Positions 22,305 to 33,933 of a stretch of DNA of 64,000 bases are shown here, one piece after another. The notes under the pieces are model-generated. The model searched no databases. It was not told the DNA's origin and saw only the letters and a program-made list of their open reading frames with translations. Within the stretch, counting starts at the first letter, position 1; the number at the start of each line of letters is the position of its first letter. The translations under genes were made by a program, and so were the position numbers. This DNA comes from Caenorhabditis remanei (lineage: Eukaryota > Nematoda > Chromadorea > Rhabditida > Rhabditidae), in the NCBI RefSeq assembly GCF_010183535.1, contig NC_071333.1, positions 15,250,587-15,314,586 of the forward strand, given 5' to 3'.

Positions 22305-23724
22305 TTAGTTTTCCTTGACTTCTTCTTCAATAACTTCCAACTTTGTCACACCACTCTTGCTTCCAACCTTTTCTTTTTCCTGTGCTTCCAATTCCGCTTC
22401 CTTTCTTCTGTATTCTTCTACCCGTTCCCGAATCACCTCCGCCATTTCTTCTCTCGCCTTTTCTTTGAAATAAGCAGCACCTTCTTCGGTGTTTGAGTAA
22501 ATGATGCGTGCCAGATGACGGCGAAGGGACTCTTGTTGTCTTTCAAAGGCGATAAGACCTTTTTTGAAAAGGCCAACTGTTGCCATGAAGTTCTCTGACC
22601 GGTTGTTCTGAAACGTAGGTGATATCAAATTATAAATCACTTAGTCACATAAATTAAAAAAAAATAAGTTCTTTTGTTTTTTTTTTTCAAACAAAAAAAA
22701 TTTATGTGCATGAAGAGAAAGGTAGGAGTATTGTAAAGGCATTGTTTTATGAATACTGATTGTGAGACTATCAAATGCTGCATTCATGTAAATTTGATCT
22801 TGAGAAAAATATTGCAGCATGCTGAGTACTTAATGGCACGACAAGCCTCTTTTTGTATTTTAATAAAATAACAATTGTATGAAGCTTTTAAAGCCCTAGA
22901 ATAGCCTAGCTTTTAACTCAAACTAGCCACATTCCGGGTTGGTCCGGCCTGGTTTTGGCCCAAGCGGTCCGGATTTTAATATTTTAAAAAAGTTCACTAC
23001 ACTTTTTAGCAAAATTGTTCCATATTTTTTTCTCAAAAACCATTGAAACCTACAAAACATCTGGGTCTAAAAGTTTTTTCCAAAAAAAGAAACGGAAAGT
23101 TTTCAAAAAATGAATTTTTAAGTTCTGAACATCCGGGCCAAACTTTTTTCTCGGAACACGTTTTTTTTAACGAAATTATTTTCTAGGGAATTCTCTCCCA
23201 TGTTAGGAAAAACTGATACCTGCACATTTAATAATCTAGAGTGAATTTCTTTCCTTCATGCTCTTGTTTTTGAACAAAATTCCAGTTAAAACCTAGTTGT
23301 TGTTTTCTAGTTGACGAACTAACCTTGTCCTTTTCATGTTTCGCCGCGACCTGCAATGAAACAATTCGTTTGATCATCAAATCACTGATGAACACCGCAT
23401 GATCGAGTAGAATGTCCCCTGCGCCAAACTTTTCAACGTTCTCGTTCTGCAAGGAATGAGTGAATAATTTTAAATAGAAAAAAATAGAAAAAACGCTTAC
23501 GCTTTCTTTCAAGTGCAATCGAAACTTCACAATGAGGCGTTTGAGGACAGACTGCAAAGTTGAATTTCGAAAATGAGGTTTTTAATGGAATTGTTTCTCA
23601 CCAAGTCCTGCTTAGACAGTAGCTTGTTTTCCGTCATCTCATCCACATCCCGACACAGAATCGAGTCTTTTGTGAAAAGCTGGTGGTATGATTCCCCAGT
23701 TATCGAATCGAAATCCGGAACCAT
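22305..23724 (-). CDS. Unrecognised 199-aa charged helical protein
   Basis: Exons 23602-23724, 23501-23551, 23324-23446 and 22305-22607 (TAA), all phase 0. The start follows an acceptor-like CTAATTTTCAG by five bases. The sequence begins MVPDFDSITGESYHQLFTKD, continues with SVLKRLIVKFRLHLKES, then DILLDHAVFISDLMIKRIV, and ends with a strongly charged helix (FKEKAREEMAEVIRERVEEY) likely to be a coiled coil. No signal peptide or membrane segment. The third intron is 716 bp and could hide a further exon. The position of the hydrophobic helix before the long charged helix is loosely like the 26996-33109 gene family, but identity is too low to claim relationship. Confidence 0.72.
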
Positions 23725-26310
23725 TTTGGCTGAAAATTAGGAAACACATATTGGTGAGAGAAAGAAGAAAGAAAAAAGAAAAGAAATAAACTTCGAGAAA
23801 AAAAGAGTGGGCTGAGTTTATTTTGCGTATGAATCTCAAATTTCTTCATAAATAATTTATGAGGTAAGGTGAATAATGAAAATTTCAATCTCGTTTTTTG
23901 AGAAAGGTTCAAATTGAATGCTCACAGAAATATCTAGAAAAAAAGGACCCGCTTATCTGACGATTGAAAAAAACGGGGAAGAGTCCGTCAGTCGTCTCTT
24001 CAGTTTCAAAGTGCACGACGATCTATTTTCTTCTCTTCTCTTTCTATCTCTCCAGCGCCTCCCTTCAACAAAAAAAAAGACGGACACTTCCCGCTTGTTT
24101 TCCAATGCTATTTCTGCCACTAGTGGAGTAAAGGATGACCACCGGTGTGAAGAAAGAAGACACTGGAAGAAAGCGAAAAGGAGGAGAGAGATTGGAGAAG
24201 AATAATAGAAGAGGCGGAAAGAAAGAGCCATTAAAGTTCACCAACGTTGCGAGATAGGAACGTTCGGACAGCACAGCTGGTAAAAAAGACGAAAATTGGA
24301 AATTCAAAATATGTATATTTATACTTGTCAAGGCTCGGCCCAAAGGCCCGTGTACTTGGCACAAATATTCAAAATTCAAATTTTTCGAATTTTTTGAATA
24401 GTCAAAGTTTCCATGGTCCGGGCCTTTGGGCCCTACTAGGCCTTGCCGAGCCGGGTCGGGCCTAAACAAGTATGTATACATATATTGAGAAAAAGAAAAC
24501 TGACATTTTTTTAAAACTCAATTATTTCAACCAAAAATTATACAAAAGTTCATAAAACTACTCAAGCCAACTTACTGCTCTTTTCGATGCACCATGTTAG
24601 ATTACAATCTACTTGCAGGGTGCTCACATCAAGGCGCCCTTACTAAAAGTGCAACGAATACCTCCCTGTCATTTTCGGAAACAAAGAACGGAGAAAAAGT
24701 GAAAACAGCTGGTGTCCGTTCGACAAAAATCTTCTCATTGTCGAATGTCTTCGTTTCATTTAATTGAATACAATGTGTCTACTAACATACCATAACAAAG
24801 AAAAAAGTCGGAGAAACATCGAATCCGCGTTGTTTTTGTAGTTGCCAAGTGCATCTACCGAAGGAATATTGAAGATGTTTTCCAAATTTGCTTGAAGCCT
24901 CATTGGACCAATAAAGTCAAACTCATCTGGCGATGAAATCTTATAACTCCTAACATAACACTAATTCAGCTCCCATAAGTCATAAAATTGCTCACAATGA
25001 GCATATCGCAACAAAATATGATGTGTGAATATGAGGAAATTGGAAAACGACAAAAAACTTAACTTTTCAATATTCCAGACCCCATTTCCTGTTGAAGTTG
25101 CGAATTTGAAGTTGTCAATTTCATTTTCTCATTTTTGATCAATACGGAATGTATTGCCTCCAAACTACACTATAAGAAAAAATATCTGTCTTTCGGTTTT
25201 CATCTCTTGATTTGATTAGAAAGTGTTCTACCCTACTTGGACCGATTGTCACCAAATGATACCCGATGCACTGCTAGGAACGTGATCTCTATTTTCGTTT
25301 CTACCGATAATACCAATTGTTTCATTTGACCTCAAAGGAAGTAACAATCAATGCAAATAACTCTCCTAATTGTTATTCTAAATATCTCTCTCCATCTCTT
25401 TCTCGTCACAAAAAATATCTGTTAACATATCATGATGTTGAACGATAAATCTCTTTTGCTGGGTCGATATCACCAATTTCATGTCCTTCTCACCTCCACT
25501 TTCACTGACAGATAGGTTCTCTCAAAATTAGCAAAGGACAACAATGTCTCAATAAGGCTTATTAGTTTTTGTGTTCTTCTCCCAAAGTACACAGCTTTTA
25601 GAAAAAAAAGAAAAGAAAACACTATGATGTTTTCATTGCTACCTTTCCTTCTCTCTTTTAGTGCCCGTTTTGGTGTTCAATCAAATTTTTTCATCCGTTT
25701 TCTCATTAAACGGAGAACTGTTGCCACTAAAAGATCTTTTTCGCCTCCTTCTTGTGAACTATTAACATGAAAGTCATTGACTATGCAATGTTATGAGTAA
25801 AATTTTCCATTCAAAGGTTACACAGATCTTATCTCGCTCTTCAATGTTGTGAAAAGTTTGTCTAGACAGGATTCCAAAAGCTAGACAAGGAATACAAGTA
25901 TAACCTTGAGACACGTGATCGCAATCATGTTATTTTCCGAACAGCATAACCTAGATGCTTTCTTCTCATCGATAGCTTTTTTGGAAGAAAAATTTGAAAA
26001 GAAACAAAAAAGAAAGCATCATATGTTCTGTTTTCTTCTTTTTGGTCTGTTGTGCAGAACTTTTTCCCGCCAAAACTTCAAATCGGTTCCAATCATTCTT
26101 CTCCTATTATCAAATCATTAACGACCAGTTAAATTAATATGGACTGTCCCATTTTCATATGAAGACACCTACCCGTTTGCTCTTTCTACCATTTTTTCTC
26201 CCCATTGTCTACTCCGTTCGTTAATGTCTCATACAAGTTCACGCCCCTTCTTACACCCCTTCTCTTTTTTCTCTTTTCACTTGAGTAAATATTTTGGTTA
26301 CAGGTGAAAA
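23725..26310. other. Gene-free stretch between divergent genes
   Basis: Contains the palindromic GGCC-rich element at 24309-24484. Otherwise no supported exon on either strand. Pyrimidine-rich tracts near 26160-26290 form the upstream region of the next gene. Confidence 0.5.
24309..24484. mobile_element. Palindromic MITE-like element, 176 bp
   Basis: The ends ATATGTATAttTATACTTGT and the reverse of ACAAGTATGTATACATAT mirror each other. Inside, GGCTCGGCCCAAAGGCCCG on the left is mirrored by CGGGCCTTTGGGCCC...GGCCTTGCCGAGCC on the right. The whole can fold as one hairpin. A related GGCC-rich block (GGTCCGGCCTGGTTTTGGCC) lies at about 22938-22960 in an intron of the gene before. Confidence 0.65.
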
Positions 26311-26619
26311 ATGTCTTCAAACGATTGTAAAGTAATGAGAGAGATATGTCAGAAGTTAGCCAAAGCGGTTACTGTCTTCAAAGAATATCGTGCGCAGACT
26401 AAAAAATTGAAGGAACTACCAAAACCTGAAGAAATTGAAATGGAGGTCTTCTGGAGACGCCCTGTAGGTGCAATTAGGTTTTCTGAAATAATTATGCAAA
26501 TATCTTTCCAGATCGTTCGTTTCACCGAGCCGGAAGAAAAATGGAGTGTCCTTCGTCGAGTTCGTGTTCCCTCTGAACCAATTGACATCATCTACCCGCA
26601 ACGAGAACAAGATTGGTGA
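26311..26619 (+). CDS. Unrecognised 86-aa basic protein
   Basis: Exons 26311-26463 and 26512-26619 (TGA), phase 0. The intron is 48 bp with GTAGGT and TTTCCAG. The start lies seven bases after TTTTGGTTACAG, consistent with trans-splicing. The product starts MSSNDCKVMREICQKLAKAV, with a short amphipathic helix, then PKPEEIEMEVFWRRP, and ends YPQREQDW. No signal peptide or membrane segment. I do not recognise it. The minus-strand frame over the same bases is a shadow. Confidence 0.68.
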   Translation: MSSNDCKVMREICQKLAKAVTVFKEYRAQTKKLKELPKPEEIEMEVFWRRPVGAIRFSEIIMQISFQIVRFTEPEEKWSVLRRVRVPSEPIDIIYPQREQDW

Positions 26620-26995
26620 TTTGCCTATCGATGAACATCTCATTTTTGTTTGACCCCGTGTTTTATTGTATTCTCGGCGCATTCCACCATGATTCTCACT
26701 ACAGCTCATGAGCTTTACCTTGTTACCACTCATGACACCTTTCCTGATTTTTTTTCAACACATTATGTTTGAAATGTTCATATTTTGTTTCACTGTTAGT
26801 ATGTTTTTAAGCGATTGAATGAATTCATTATTGATGAAATTATACGCAAAAATAGAAGAAAATATGGCGTATTAGAAAAACCAGAATTTTATCTTCTTCA
26901 TCGAAATTTTAAGTTGGTAGGGTTAACTCATACTGATCCGTAAAAGCATATAATTGATTAAACAATGTAAGCATACAGTTCCAATACATAATTTC
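26620..26995. other. Convergent 3' spacer
   Basis: Lies between the ends of two convergent genes. It contains no exon. Confidence 0.6.
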
Positions 26996-27533
26996 TCACA
27001 TCAGTATTTTTTGATTGCGACGCCTCTCTCCCTTTTCAGAGTTTAGTTTCTTCTCCGTCTCCGCTGCCCACTCAAGTACAATTTCCTCTGCCATTGTTGG
27101 AACCATTCTTATTCGCAACTCAAATGTGATCCTGACCATGTCTGCGCATGATTTGAAGAATTCGGTAAGGATCTTTGCCTTTTTACCGCCCTAAATCTTG
27201 TTTAGTTAGTAAATGTTTATTTATTTACTCAAAACTCACTATTCTGTATTTTCGGATTCCAAATTCCAATACTCTTTTGGCCAACCTCTCAGCGCGGGTA
27301 CAAGTTTTGATTGATTCCACGCAGAAGATATCCTTCTTTATTTTCATCAAACATTCCTGAAACATGAAACTTATTTTTCTTCTTATATACTTCTCTTTGC
27401 GATATCTATTCCTTACCGCTAAAGCTTTGTTGTAGACGGCTTTGGCTGACTGATTACTGGCTAAGTTGAGCATATCTTGTGTGATTTCTTCAGTGTCATT
27501 GGGTCGTTTGGAGTTGAAGAAGAGAAATAGCAT
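26996..27533 (-). CDS. Paralogue 1 of a four-gene minus-strand family, 142 aa
   Basis: Exons 27417-27533, 27240-27356 and 26996-27190 (TGA), all phase 0. The start follows TCTCATTGTTCCAG closely. Exon organisation and key positions match the genes at 28107, 31217 and 32622: MLFLFFNSK, then NDTEEITQDMLNLASNQSAK, then a helix with ESIKTCTRAERLAKRVLEFG, then GGKKAKILTEFFKSCADMVR and ELRIRMVPTMAEEIVLEWAA. The last block corresponds to KMEIKMKPSKAEYVIECWL in the 31217 gene. It is the most divergent member and ends right after the W block (RRRNQKILM). Function is unknown. All members look like small soluble helical proteins with a hydrophobic or basic start MK(L/F)F. Confidence 0.72.
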
Positions 27534-28106
27534 TATGAATTACCTGGAACAATGAGATAAGAGAAAATATAACTGTGTTAAAATTGTGTTAATACATTTT
27601 TAAAAAAGTGAGAGCACAATGAGCAAGAACACAAATGTATGTCATGACTGTACACTAGATTTGTTTAACATCAATTTGATGAGACATTCTAAATAGTACG
27701 AGTTGTGCAAATCATAATTCTACTTGGGGGCATTCAAGAAGAAAAAAGAAGTAGCAGAGAGAGGAGTTAGAGAAAACAAAAACATATCCAGGTAGTGGCA
27801 GATTTAGGAGAATAAAAACATTGGTGAACTTAAAAACGTATGATGACGTAACTAGATTCGAAAAAGTAGCGGATTTTGGTTGCGCTAGAAGTTGTGCAAG
27901 AGTTATACTCGAGAGAAGAGGAAATGAAGAGATTCGAAAAGATATCATGGACATCTCGGGTTGAAACAGAATTTTACAAGCATTTCACGTGCTTGTGCAA
28001 CCTTGAATCACGTTGTTAGATAGATTATCAATGTTTATTACTCAAAAATATTATGTGATATATTAACATAAAACATGCAAAAAAAACGATTTAAAAAATA
28101 CAAGAT
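27534..28106. other. Spacer between paralogues 1 and 2
   Basis: No exon seen. Confidence 0.55.
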
Positions 28107-29011
28107 TCAAACAATGATTTCGAGGTACACACGATGTTCTTGTGGCTTGGGAAGTGTGTTGGCGATTCCCTTCTCAACTTCGACCGTCTTCTTCTCCTCG
28201 CCACGTCCACCAACATGATATTTGTGCCACTTCTTCGCCTTGACGCTGTTCGGTTTAGTCACAACAGTTATATTCTCCGTGTCACTGCGACCCATTGTAT
28301 CCTTGAGCCATTTCTCGACTTTGAGGTTGTTAGCTTTGATCTCAGCCATTTTCTGCTCCTCGTCACGGTCATTCACAGTGTAGTTGTACCACTTCTCGAC
28401 GTTATAGTTTATCTTCTTAGGTTCAACAGGTGGGCTCTTCTTGCGACAGTTAGCAGCGGTGTCTGCAACACATTTCGGGATTTCGATGCTGTTTGTTTTA
28501 GTATCAACAAAAGCTTTATTATCCTCAGTGCCATTGCTAGTAGTGTCACTGAGCCACTGTTCAATGACGTCTTCTGCTTTTGATGGACGAAGCTTGATCT
28601 GCATTTTGATAGCCATATTCTCATACTCTTTCTTCATCATTTCAGCCTCGGCCACGAGCATGCTGGTCTTGCTACCCTGAAAAAACAGACTTTGCCTCTA
28701 ATTTTGTTCCGGGACTCCAGAACCTTACCGGTTTGTATTGTCCTCGTCCACGACGGATCACTTTCTCTAGGGACTTTGTGGCTCTATCGATAGTCTCGCA
28801 GGTAACTCTGAAGATGGTTTCACCGTTGGTCATGTTGAGCATTCCGTCCTGAAATAAGATATTATAAAAGTATATCTTTTATAGGAAATGAACTAACCGC
28901 TTCCATTCTTTTGAGCTTCATATGATAATGGAGTTTCTTGTACTGGCGGATGTCTTCAGCAGTGATGCGGTTGTTGTTGGCTGAGGAGGAGAAGATTTTG
29001 AACAGCTTCAT
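28107..29011 (-). CDS. Paralogue 2 with expanded W-containing repeat, 267 aa
   Basis: Exons 28898-29011, 28729-28848 and 28107-28676, all phase 0; start soon after CTGATTTCTGATTTACAG. The conserved part runs MKLFKIFSSSANNNRITAED, then MTNGETIFRVTCETIDRATK, VIRRGRGQYKP, and KMQIKLRPSKAEDVIEQWL. After that the last exon carries about five degenerate units of 26-30 residues, each built on the same helix and a polar tail: EDVIEQWLSDT, EIPKCVADTAA, NVEKWYNYTVN, KVEKWLKDTMG, KAKKWHKYHVG. The end PQEHRVYLEIIV matches the end GCRVLTEIIV of the 31217 gene. Function unknown. The repeat growth explains why it is 70-120 residues longer than its sisters. Confidence 0.85.
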
Positions 29012-31216
29012 GGCGATTTTACTGTAAATCAGAAATCAGGAAAAGTTATTAGCACGACACGAAGGAAATAAGAACTATCTCGAGGGGTTTTCGGTAGAGC
29101 GAGGTTGTAAGACGCTTGGAAAAAATAAGAAAAAAAGAAAGTAAGATAAACAAAAAAAAACACAAGGTAGAGATTTTGGAGTTTTTGAAAAGGGATGGCT
29201 TCAAAAGCCGGGAGTATTCCGTAATAAAACAAAAATGTAAGAATAACCTTCAACTCTGATCTGATCGATAACACTTTGCACTCACATCAGCTAGGATTTG
29301 AATTCACTCTGTGCAGACAAGATCATTTATTTTTAGTGATACTATTCATCTAATGACTTGTCGGCTCAGATTAAACAGAAATTGAACTTTTCGAAGTCGT
29401 TATCATATTGACCCGCGGTGTTCAAATCGAAGTGACGAAAACAACAATTGGTCATAACAAGGTTCTATGTTTACTCCAGAAAGTTGTTATTGAAACGTCA
29501 CTAATACCGTTTTTCAGTTTCGATTCAAATATATACAGACAAGACAAAAATACGCAAAATGCCTAAAACTAGAAGAGTCCCGAAACAAGTACCTGTCTAC
29601 CACGTAGATGGTTGGGGCAGGTAAAGAGGATGGGGAGGAGACATCACCAAATTTTTTTTCTACACGTAGTGTGTTGTAAATTAACTCGCCGAAACAAAAA
29701 GGGAGAGGTGAGATCAAGTTGGGTGCGAGAAATTGGCTCAGCGACTGGTTTATGGCCCCCATCCCATTGTAGTATCACAATCACTGGGTGAATGTGAAAA
29801 ACAGTTTGAGGAAGGACATTTCAAACAAATACATAGAAAAATGACACTGATATTCAAATGAGTCAGAGAGGAGGGTGACACATCTCATCACCTCCGCCGG
29901 CGCCTCTTTTTTCTTGGCACAGAAAAAAGACACATTCAAAAATTTCCAGAAATCACTGACAGTATTAAGAGTATGAGACAGGAGACTGAATTGAATTCAA
30001 TTTTTCATGTAATAAAAATGACAATGTGGAGATAGAAGAATGGGATAGAAGAATCAATTTTCAGTCCGATATCGCAAGAAAAAAATTTAAAGAAACTATT
30101 TCTGTGATAGTCATCGAGTCACAGAAATAATAACAAATGCGAATTTATAAGATTTACAAGTTACATTTCGTTTCTGTTCTTCTTAGTGAAAGGTCATACT
30201 CATACGCACAAGAATAAAAATTTGAGAGAATTTCAGACAATTGTTTTCGCTACAATACGATAATAGTAATGTTGACTCACAAAATTTGTCATATCTTTTC
30301 AAATAGCCAAAAGTATTCCAAAAATACGTATTCCTTTGTTAACTCGCGGATATCACTCAACAAGTTGTCGTACAATACGTTTTTCGCTTTTCCTCCTACT
30401 TCACCACCCAAATTATATTCTTTGCATGAAATCTGGGAAAAAAGGCAGCGAGTATGACTATCAACCACTTGAAATGCTACATTCGGGTTTTAACACGTGA
30501 GAAATGTGGTCAAAGGACAGTGATCAAATGAAACTGAGCAGAGAGGTATAAAAGATGAGAAAAACTGAAGAGGCCATGAAATTTGGGAGAAGTCCGCTGA
30601 TGATCGGAAAGTTGTTTTTAACAAGGAGAAATTAATCTCGAACTTGGACTCGCTGAGTAGAAATGATCATGGAATCAGTTTAGAGGTTTGGGGAATGACC
30701 TATATCATTGGAAAGCTGACAAAACGCTGGCAATTTCTGAAATGTTTTTTTTGCTATTTTTGCGTGTCAGAAGGGTAATGATTTGTCTTTTTTTTTTTGA
30801 ATTTGACCTTGTTGTTGTCAAACACCAGGCCTTCAAAAAAAAAAAAATATATATATACATTTGGAATAAGCGTTTTGTCAGCTTTCCGATGGTAAAGGTC
30901 ACGTTCCATATCTCTACACTGACTCGGTGACCTTTCTTAGTAAGCCCAGAAATAAAAATCTAACTCAAGTCTGCTTCCAGATAGGAATTGACTCTGGATT
31001 GTAAACTTTCGCCGACAGATAGGCTAGAGGTGCTGACAGTCAGGAGATCTAGTGTGCTTAAACCGATGGGAGGAAGAGGTAATGACTATTTTTACTAAGT
31101 TGTGCATTCAAGTGAAACTCGTTTCCGGTATGATGAACATTAGAGTTTGGATAAAAAATTTATTTTATTTAAAGTTGAGAAAAACAAACTTGGAAAAAAC
31201 AAAAACAATGGGAAAA
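29012..31216. other. Spacer with a MITE-like hairpin
   Basis: No gene supported on either strand. Contains the inverted-repeat element at 30690-30908. Confidence 0.5.
30690..30908. mobile_element. Inverted-repeat (MITE-like) element, about 218 bp
   Basis: The left arm 30691-30728 (GGGAATGACC...GGAAAGCTGACAAAACGCT) is mirrored by 30869-30907 (AGCGTTTTGTCAGCTTTCC...GGTCACGTTCC), with 19 bp in the inner part of the arms identical. The interior is A/T-rich with poly-T and poly-A runs. No open frame. I cannot see a clean target duplication. Confidence 0.6.
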
Positions 31217-31850
31217 TCAAACAATAATCTCTGTAAGGACTCTGCATCCTGGGATGTACTCGGTAGTTTCTAGTTCTGGCATCGATTTTGAGTCATCAGA
31301 TTCAGTTTCAGATCTTGAATCTCCATCCGAATAGTTGACTAATGACTTCTCGACTGCTGCTTTTCTGGATTCTTTTCTCATGCGTCTGCGATCTTTGTGC
31401 TCCTGGGCAGCTTTCTCAGCGGCGTCCTTCTTCAGCCAACACTCAATAACATATTCAGCTTTCGATGGTTTCATCTTAATCTCCATCTTGACAAGCATCT
31501 CCTTGTATTCTTCCTGAATTTGGTTGTATGATGCAATAAGACGGTCGGTTTTGCTTCCCTGAAATGACCAATTTAGTAGCTGCAACAACTTTCGAATAGC
31601 TTACCATCTTATACTCGCAGACGCCTCTTCCGATAACTTTCTTAAGGGTGTGAATTGCCCTTGTCGCTACTTCCACGGTGACATGATAGATCGTTTCATT
31701 GGTAATAAGGTGCATAGCGGAAGCATTCATCTTCTGTCCCTTCATATTCTGCATGATCTCTTTGTAATGACGAATATCTTCGGGAGTGATATGCTTGGTG
31801 GAAGAGCACGAGAGAAGTGAAGTCGGGATCTTGGAAGAGAAGAATTTCAT
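31217..31850 (-). CDS. Paralogue 3 of the minus-strand family, 195 aa
   Basis: Exons 31605-31850 and 31217-31558, phase 0. The intron at the first boundary used in paralogues 1 and 2 is absent, so their exons 1 and 2 are one here. The product starts MKFFSSKIPTSLLSCSSTKH, then ITPEDIRHYKEIMQNMKGQK, NETIYHVTVEVATRAIHTLK, GVCEYKM, then EYKEMLVKMEIKMKPSKAEY and VIECWLKKDAAEKAA, a basic stretch (HKDRRRMRKESRKAAVEKSL) and an acidic one. It ends EYIPGCRVLTEIIV. It has a single W unit, the ancestral state for the repeat seen in paralogue 2. Start soon after a GATTTCAG acceptor. No known domain recognised. Confidence 0.83.
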
Positions 31851-32621
31851 ATTGATTGGATGGGGTGAGTTGGAGAGCTGAAATCAAAAAAAATTGTATA
31901 GGGAAGTAACCTTGGAGATAGGAAAACAAGTACAAGGGAAAAGTGGAAGAAAAAAGAACAGTAAGCGTGATGGGCAAAACAATGAGAGAAGAATGACTTG
32001 TGTCGAGCAAATGGATATGACCATTGCGTGCTGCCTGTAAGGGGGCGGAGTCACACTACCGGTAAGTTAGAAATGGTGGGAACTAGTGCTTTGGGAAACT
32101 TGGCAGATGATCTTTTAGCGTTGGAAAGATTGGGCAGTTCACTAGTGTATGTGAAGAAATTAATATTGGTATACACTTTTATGAAGAATGGTATACTTTT
32201 CACTTGAAATATACAGGTTAAACATGAATATAAACGTTCAGAATAGTACACCCGAGAAACAAGATAGAATTACAGTTTTATCAAAATTTATGATGGGAAA
32301 TTAGTGGCTTATAGTGGGACCCAAAAAGAGTGATAGTCTTATTTAAGAAAACAACGGTTATACTCTTATAGTTAAAAACAGTGAGTTGTAAGGAGTTCTT
32401 TCTCACATTCACACCCACATCTTGAATCCCATAATGTTTTACAACCACCTATCCATAAATGGGAAAAATGAATTAACCAAACTGGCATTAGGTCATATAA
32501 TTACAAATAAAACAGTATTCTGCTTATGAAAAACCGTGAATGTAGTTCAAAATTTATTAAATAATACAATTTTAACTGTTATGAAAACATGACGTGGAAT
32601 CAACAAAAAGAGAATAGCAAT
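31851..32621. other. Spacer between paralogues 3 and 4
   Basis: No exon seen. Confidence 0.55.
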
Positions 32622-33109
32622 TTATATGAAGAACTTTTTGGAAACTCTGTATTCTGGAAAATATTCCACCATCTCAGGTTCTGGACACCACTCGGATTTT
32701 GATGCTACAGCAACAACGTCGATTTTGAAATCTTTGGACACTGGTTTAGGCTCCAAAATAGTTTTTACTTCTGTTTGTTCTTCTATCGGAAAATTCACGG
32801 CAAAAAATTTACTGCTTCCCTGAAATAACACAATGAACATCATGTAACAATTTCTGAATAACTTACCATTTTATACTCGCAACCTCCTCTCCGCATAACC
32901 TTCTCCAATATGTGAATAGCTCTGCTTGCTACTTCCACGGTGATTTGATATATAGTTTCACTTGTTTTGAGATGTATATCAGAAGCATTCATTGTTCGTT
33001 CTTTCATATTCTGCATAGTTTCCTTGTAGTGACAAAGATAATCGGAAGTGATTTTCAGCATAAGTGGATTACTTGAAGTAGAGGAGGACTTGGAGATAAA
33101 GAACTTCAT
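32622..33109 (-). CDS. Paralogue 4, lacking the W module, 146 aa
   Basis: Exons 32867-33109 and 32622-32819, phase 0. The first exon is very close to paralogue 3: MKFFISKSSSTSSNPLMLKI, then SETIYQITVEVASRAIHILE, MRRGGCEYKM, with the same fused exon. The second exon starts GSSKFFAVNFPIEEQTEVKT, so the helical PSKAEYVIECWL module is missing, but the end EMVEYFPEYRVSKKFFI still follows the family's end pattern. An in-frame ATG three codons upstream (MTKMKFF) exists; I prefer MKFF by alignment with paralogue 3. Either a functional short form or a gene on the way to decay; no stop or frameshift is present. Confidence 0.78.
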
Positions 33110-33648
33110 TTTCGTCAATGTAGTGAAATACAGGAAAATGATGAACTAAAAACTGTAGACAGTATATGTCCCTGCTAAGCGCTGGGAGGAGTCGGAGGTT
33201 TCACAGTTTTCGCAGCTCAATGGGGTTTGGGAAGTTAGGCAAATGGTTAGTCTGGAGTTTATAAGGGGTGACATTTATTAAAACTTTAAAATTAGTATAC
33301 TGTAAGCCCTATCGAAAGTATCATAATCTGATATGTAACCAAATCTTATCTCATCGTTTGGTATCTAACACGATTTCAAGTTCTTCTTTTTCATAATTAT
33401 ATCTGATGTGAGCAAATACCATTTGTTTTTTCACATTCCCTCAATCCTACCGTCACATTTTCATGAACAATAGGTTGTAAACGGAAGTCCTTTCACCGAT
33501 TCACACATTCACACCTGCTCTCTGTGTTCTCGTGTAATTTACAACCACTCCTGTAACATTATGAGAAAGAAAAATATTTTATTGCTTTGATATGTGAAAC
33601 TGGAGACTGAGATATGGAGATACAAAGAAGATCATGAAAACGGGTAAT
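33110..33648. other. Spacer
   Basis: No exon seen between paralogue 4 and the small secreted-protein gene. Confidence 0.55.
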
Positions 33649-33933
33649 TTAAGGCCATGACGATTTGGCGAAGAGCATAAGTTTGGCGTTATCACTTCCA
33701 TGCCAAGTGTTCCCTTTTTCGTCACTTTGTGAGCCGGCAGAGTTTCCGAACCAGTTGAAAGCTGGAGCTTGAGTTGGTTGTTGGTTGTACCACCTGGATG
33801 ACAGAATTTGAAAACCACCGTAGTCCACTTCAAATTATTAATGCTTGAAAAAAACTAACCAGAAGTTATTGTTCCATTGAGCCGAGACAGAAACGATGAG
33901 AAGGACTACGAAGAAAAGAGAGAGGAATTGCAT
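33649..33933 (-). CDS. Small secreted Trp/Asn/Gln-rich protein, 72 aa
   Basis: Exons 33860-33933 and 33649-33793; the junction is phase 2 (TG|G). MQFLSLFFVVLLIVSVSAQW is a clear signal peptide with cleavage expected after SVSA. The mature part is about 53 residues: QWNNNFWWYNQQPTQAPAF, NWFGNSAGSQSDEKGNTWHG, then SDNAKLMLFAKSSWP. It has no cysteine. A paralogue on the opposite strand at 34916 has the same exon structure and the same SSW ending, so the family is real. Role unknown; a secreted peptide or precursor is the only inference. Confidence 0.75.

Noticed and set aside
28134..28583. Plus-strand 149-codon frame over the last exon of paralogue 2
   Set aside because: Mirror of the repetitive minus-strand coding exon; no splice or leader context.
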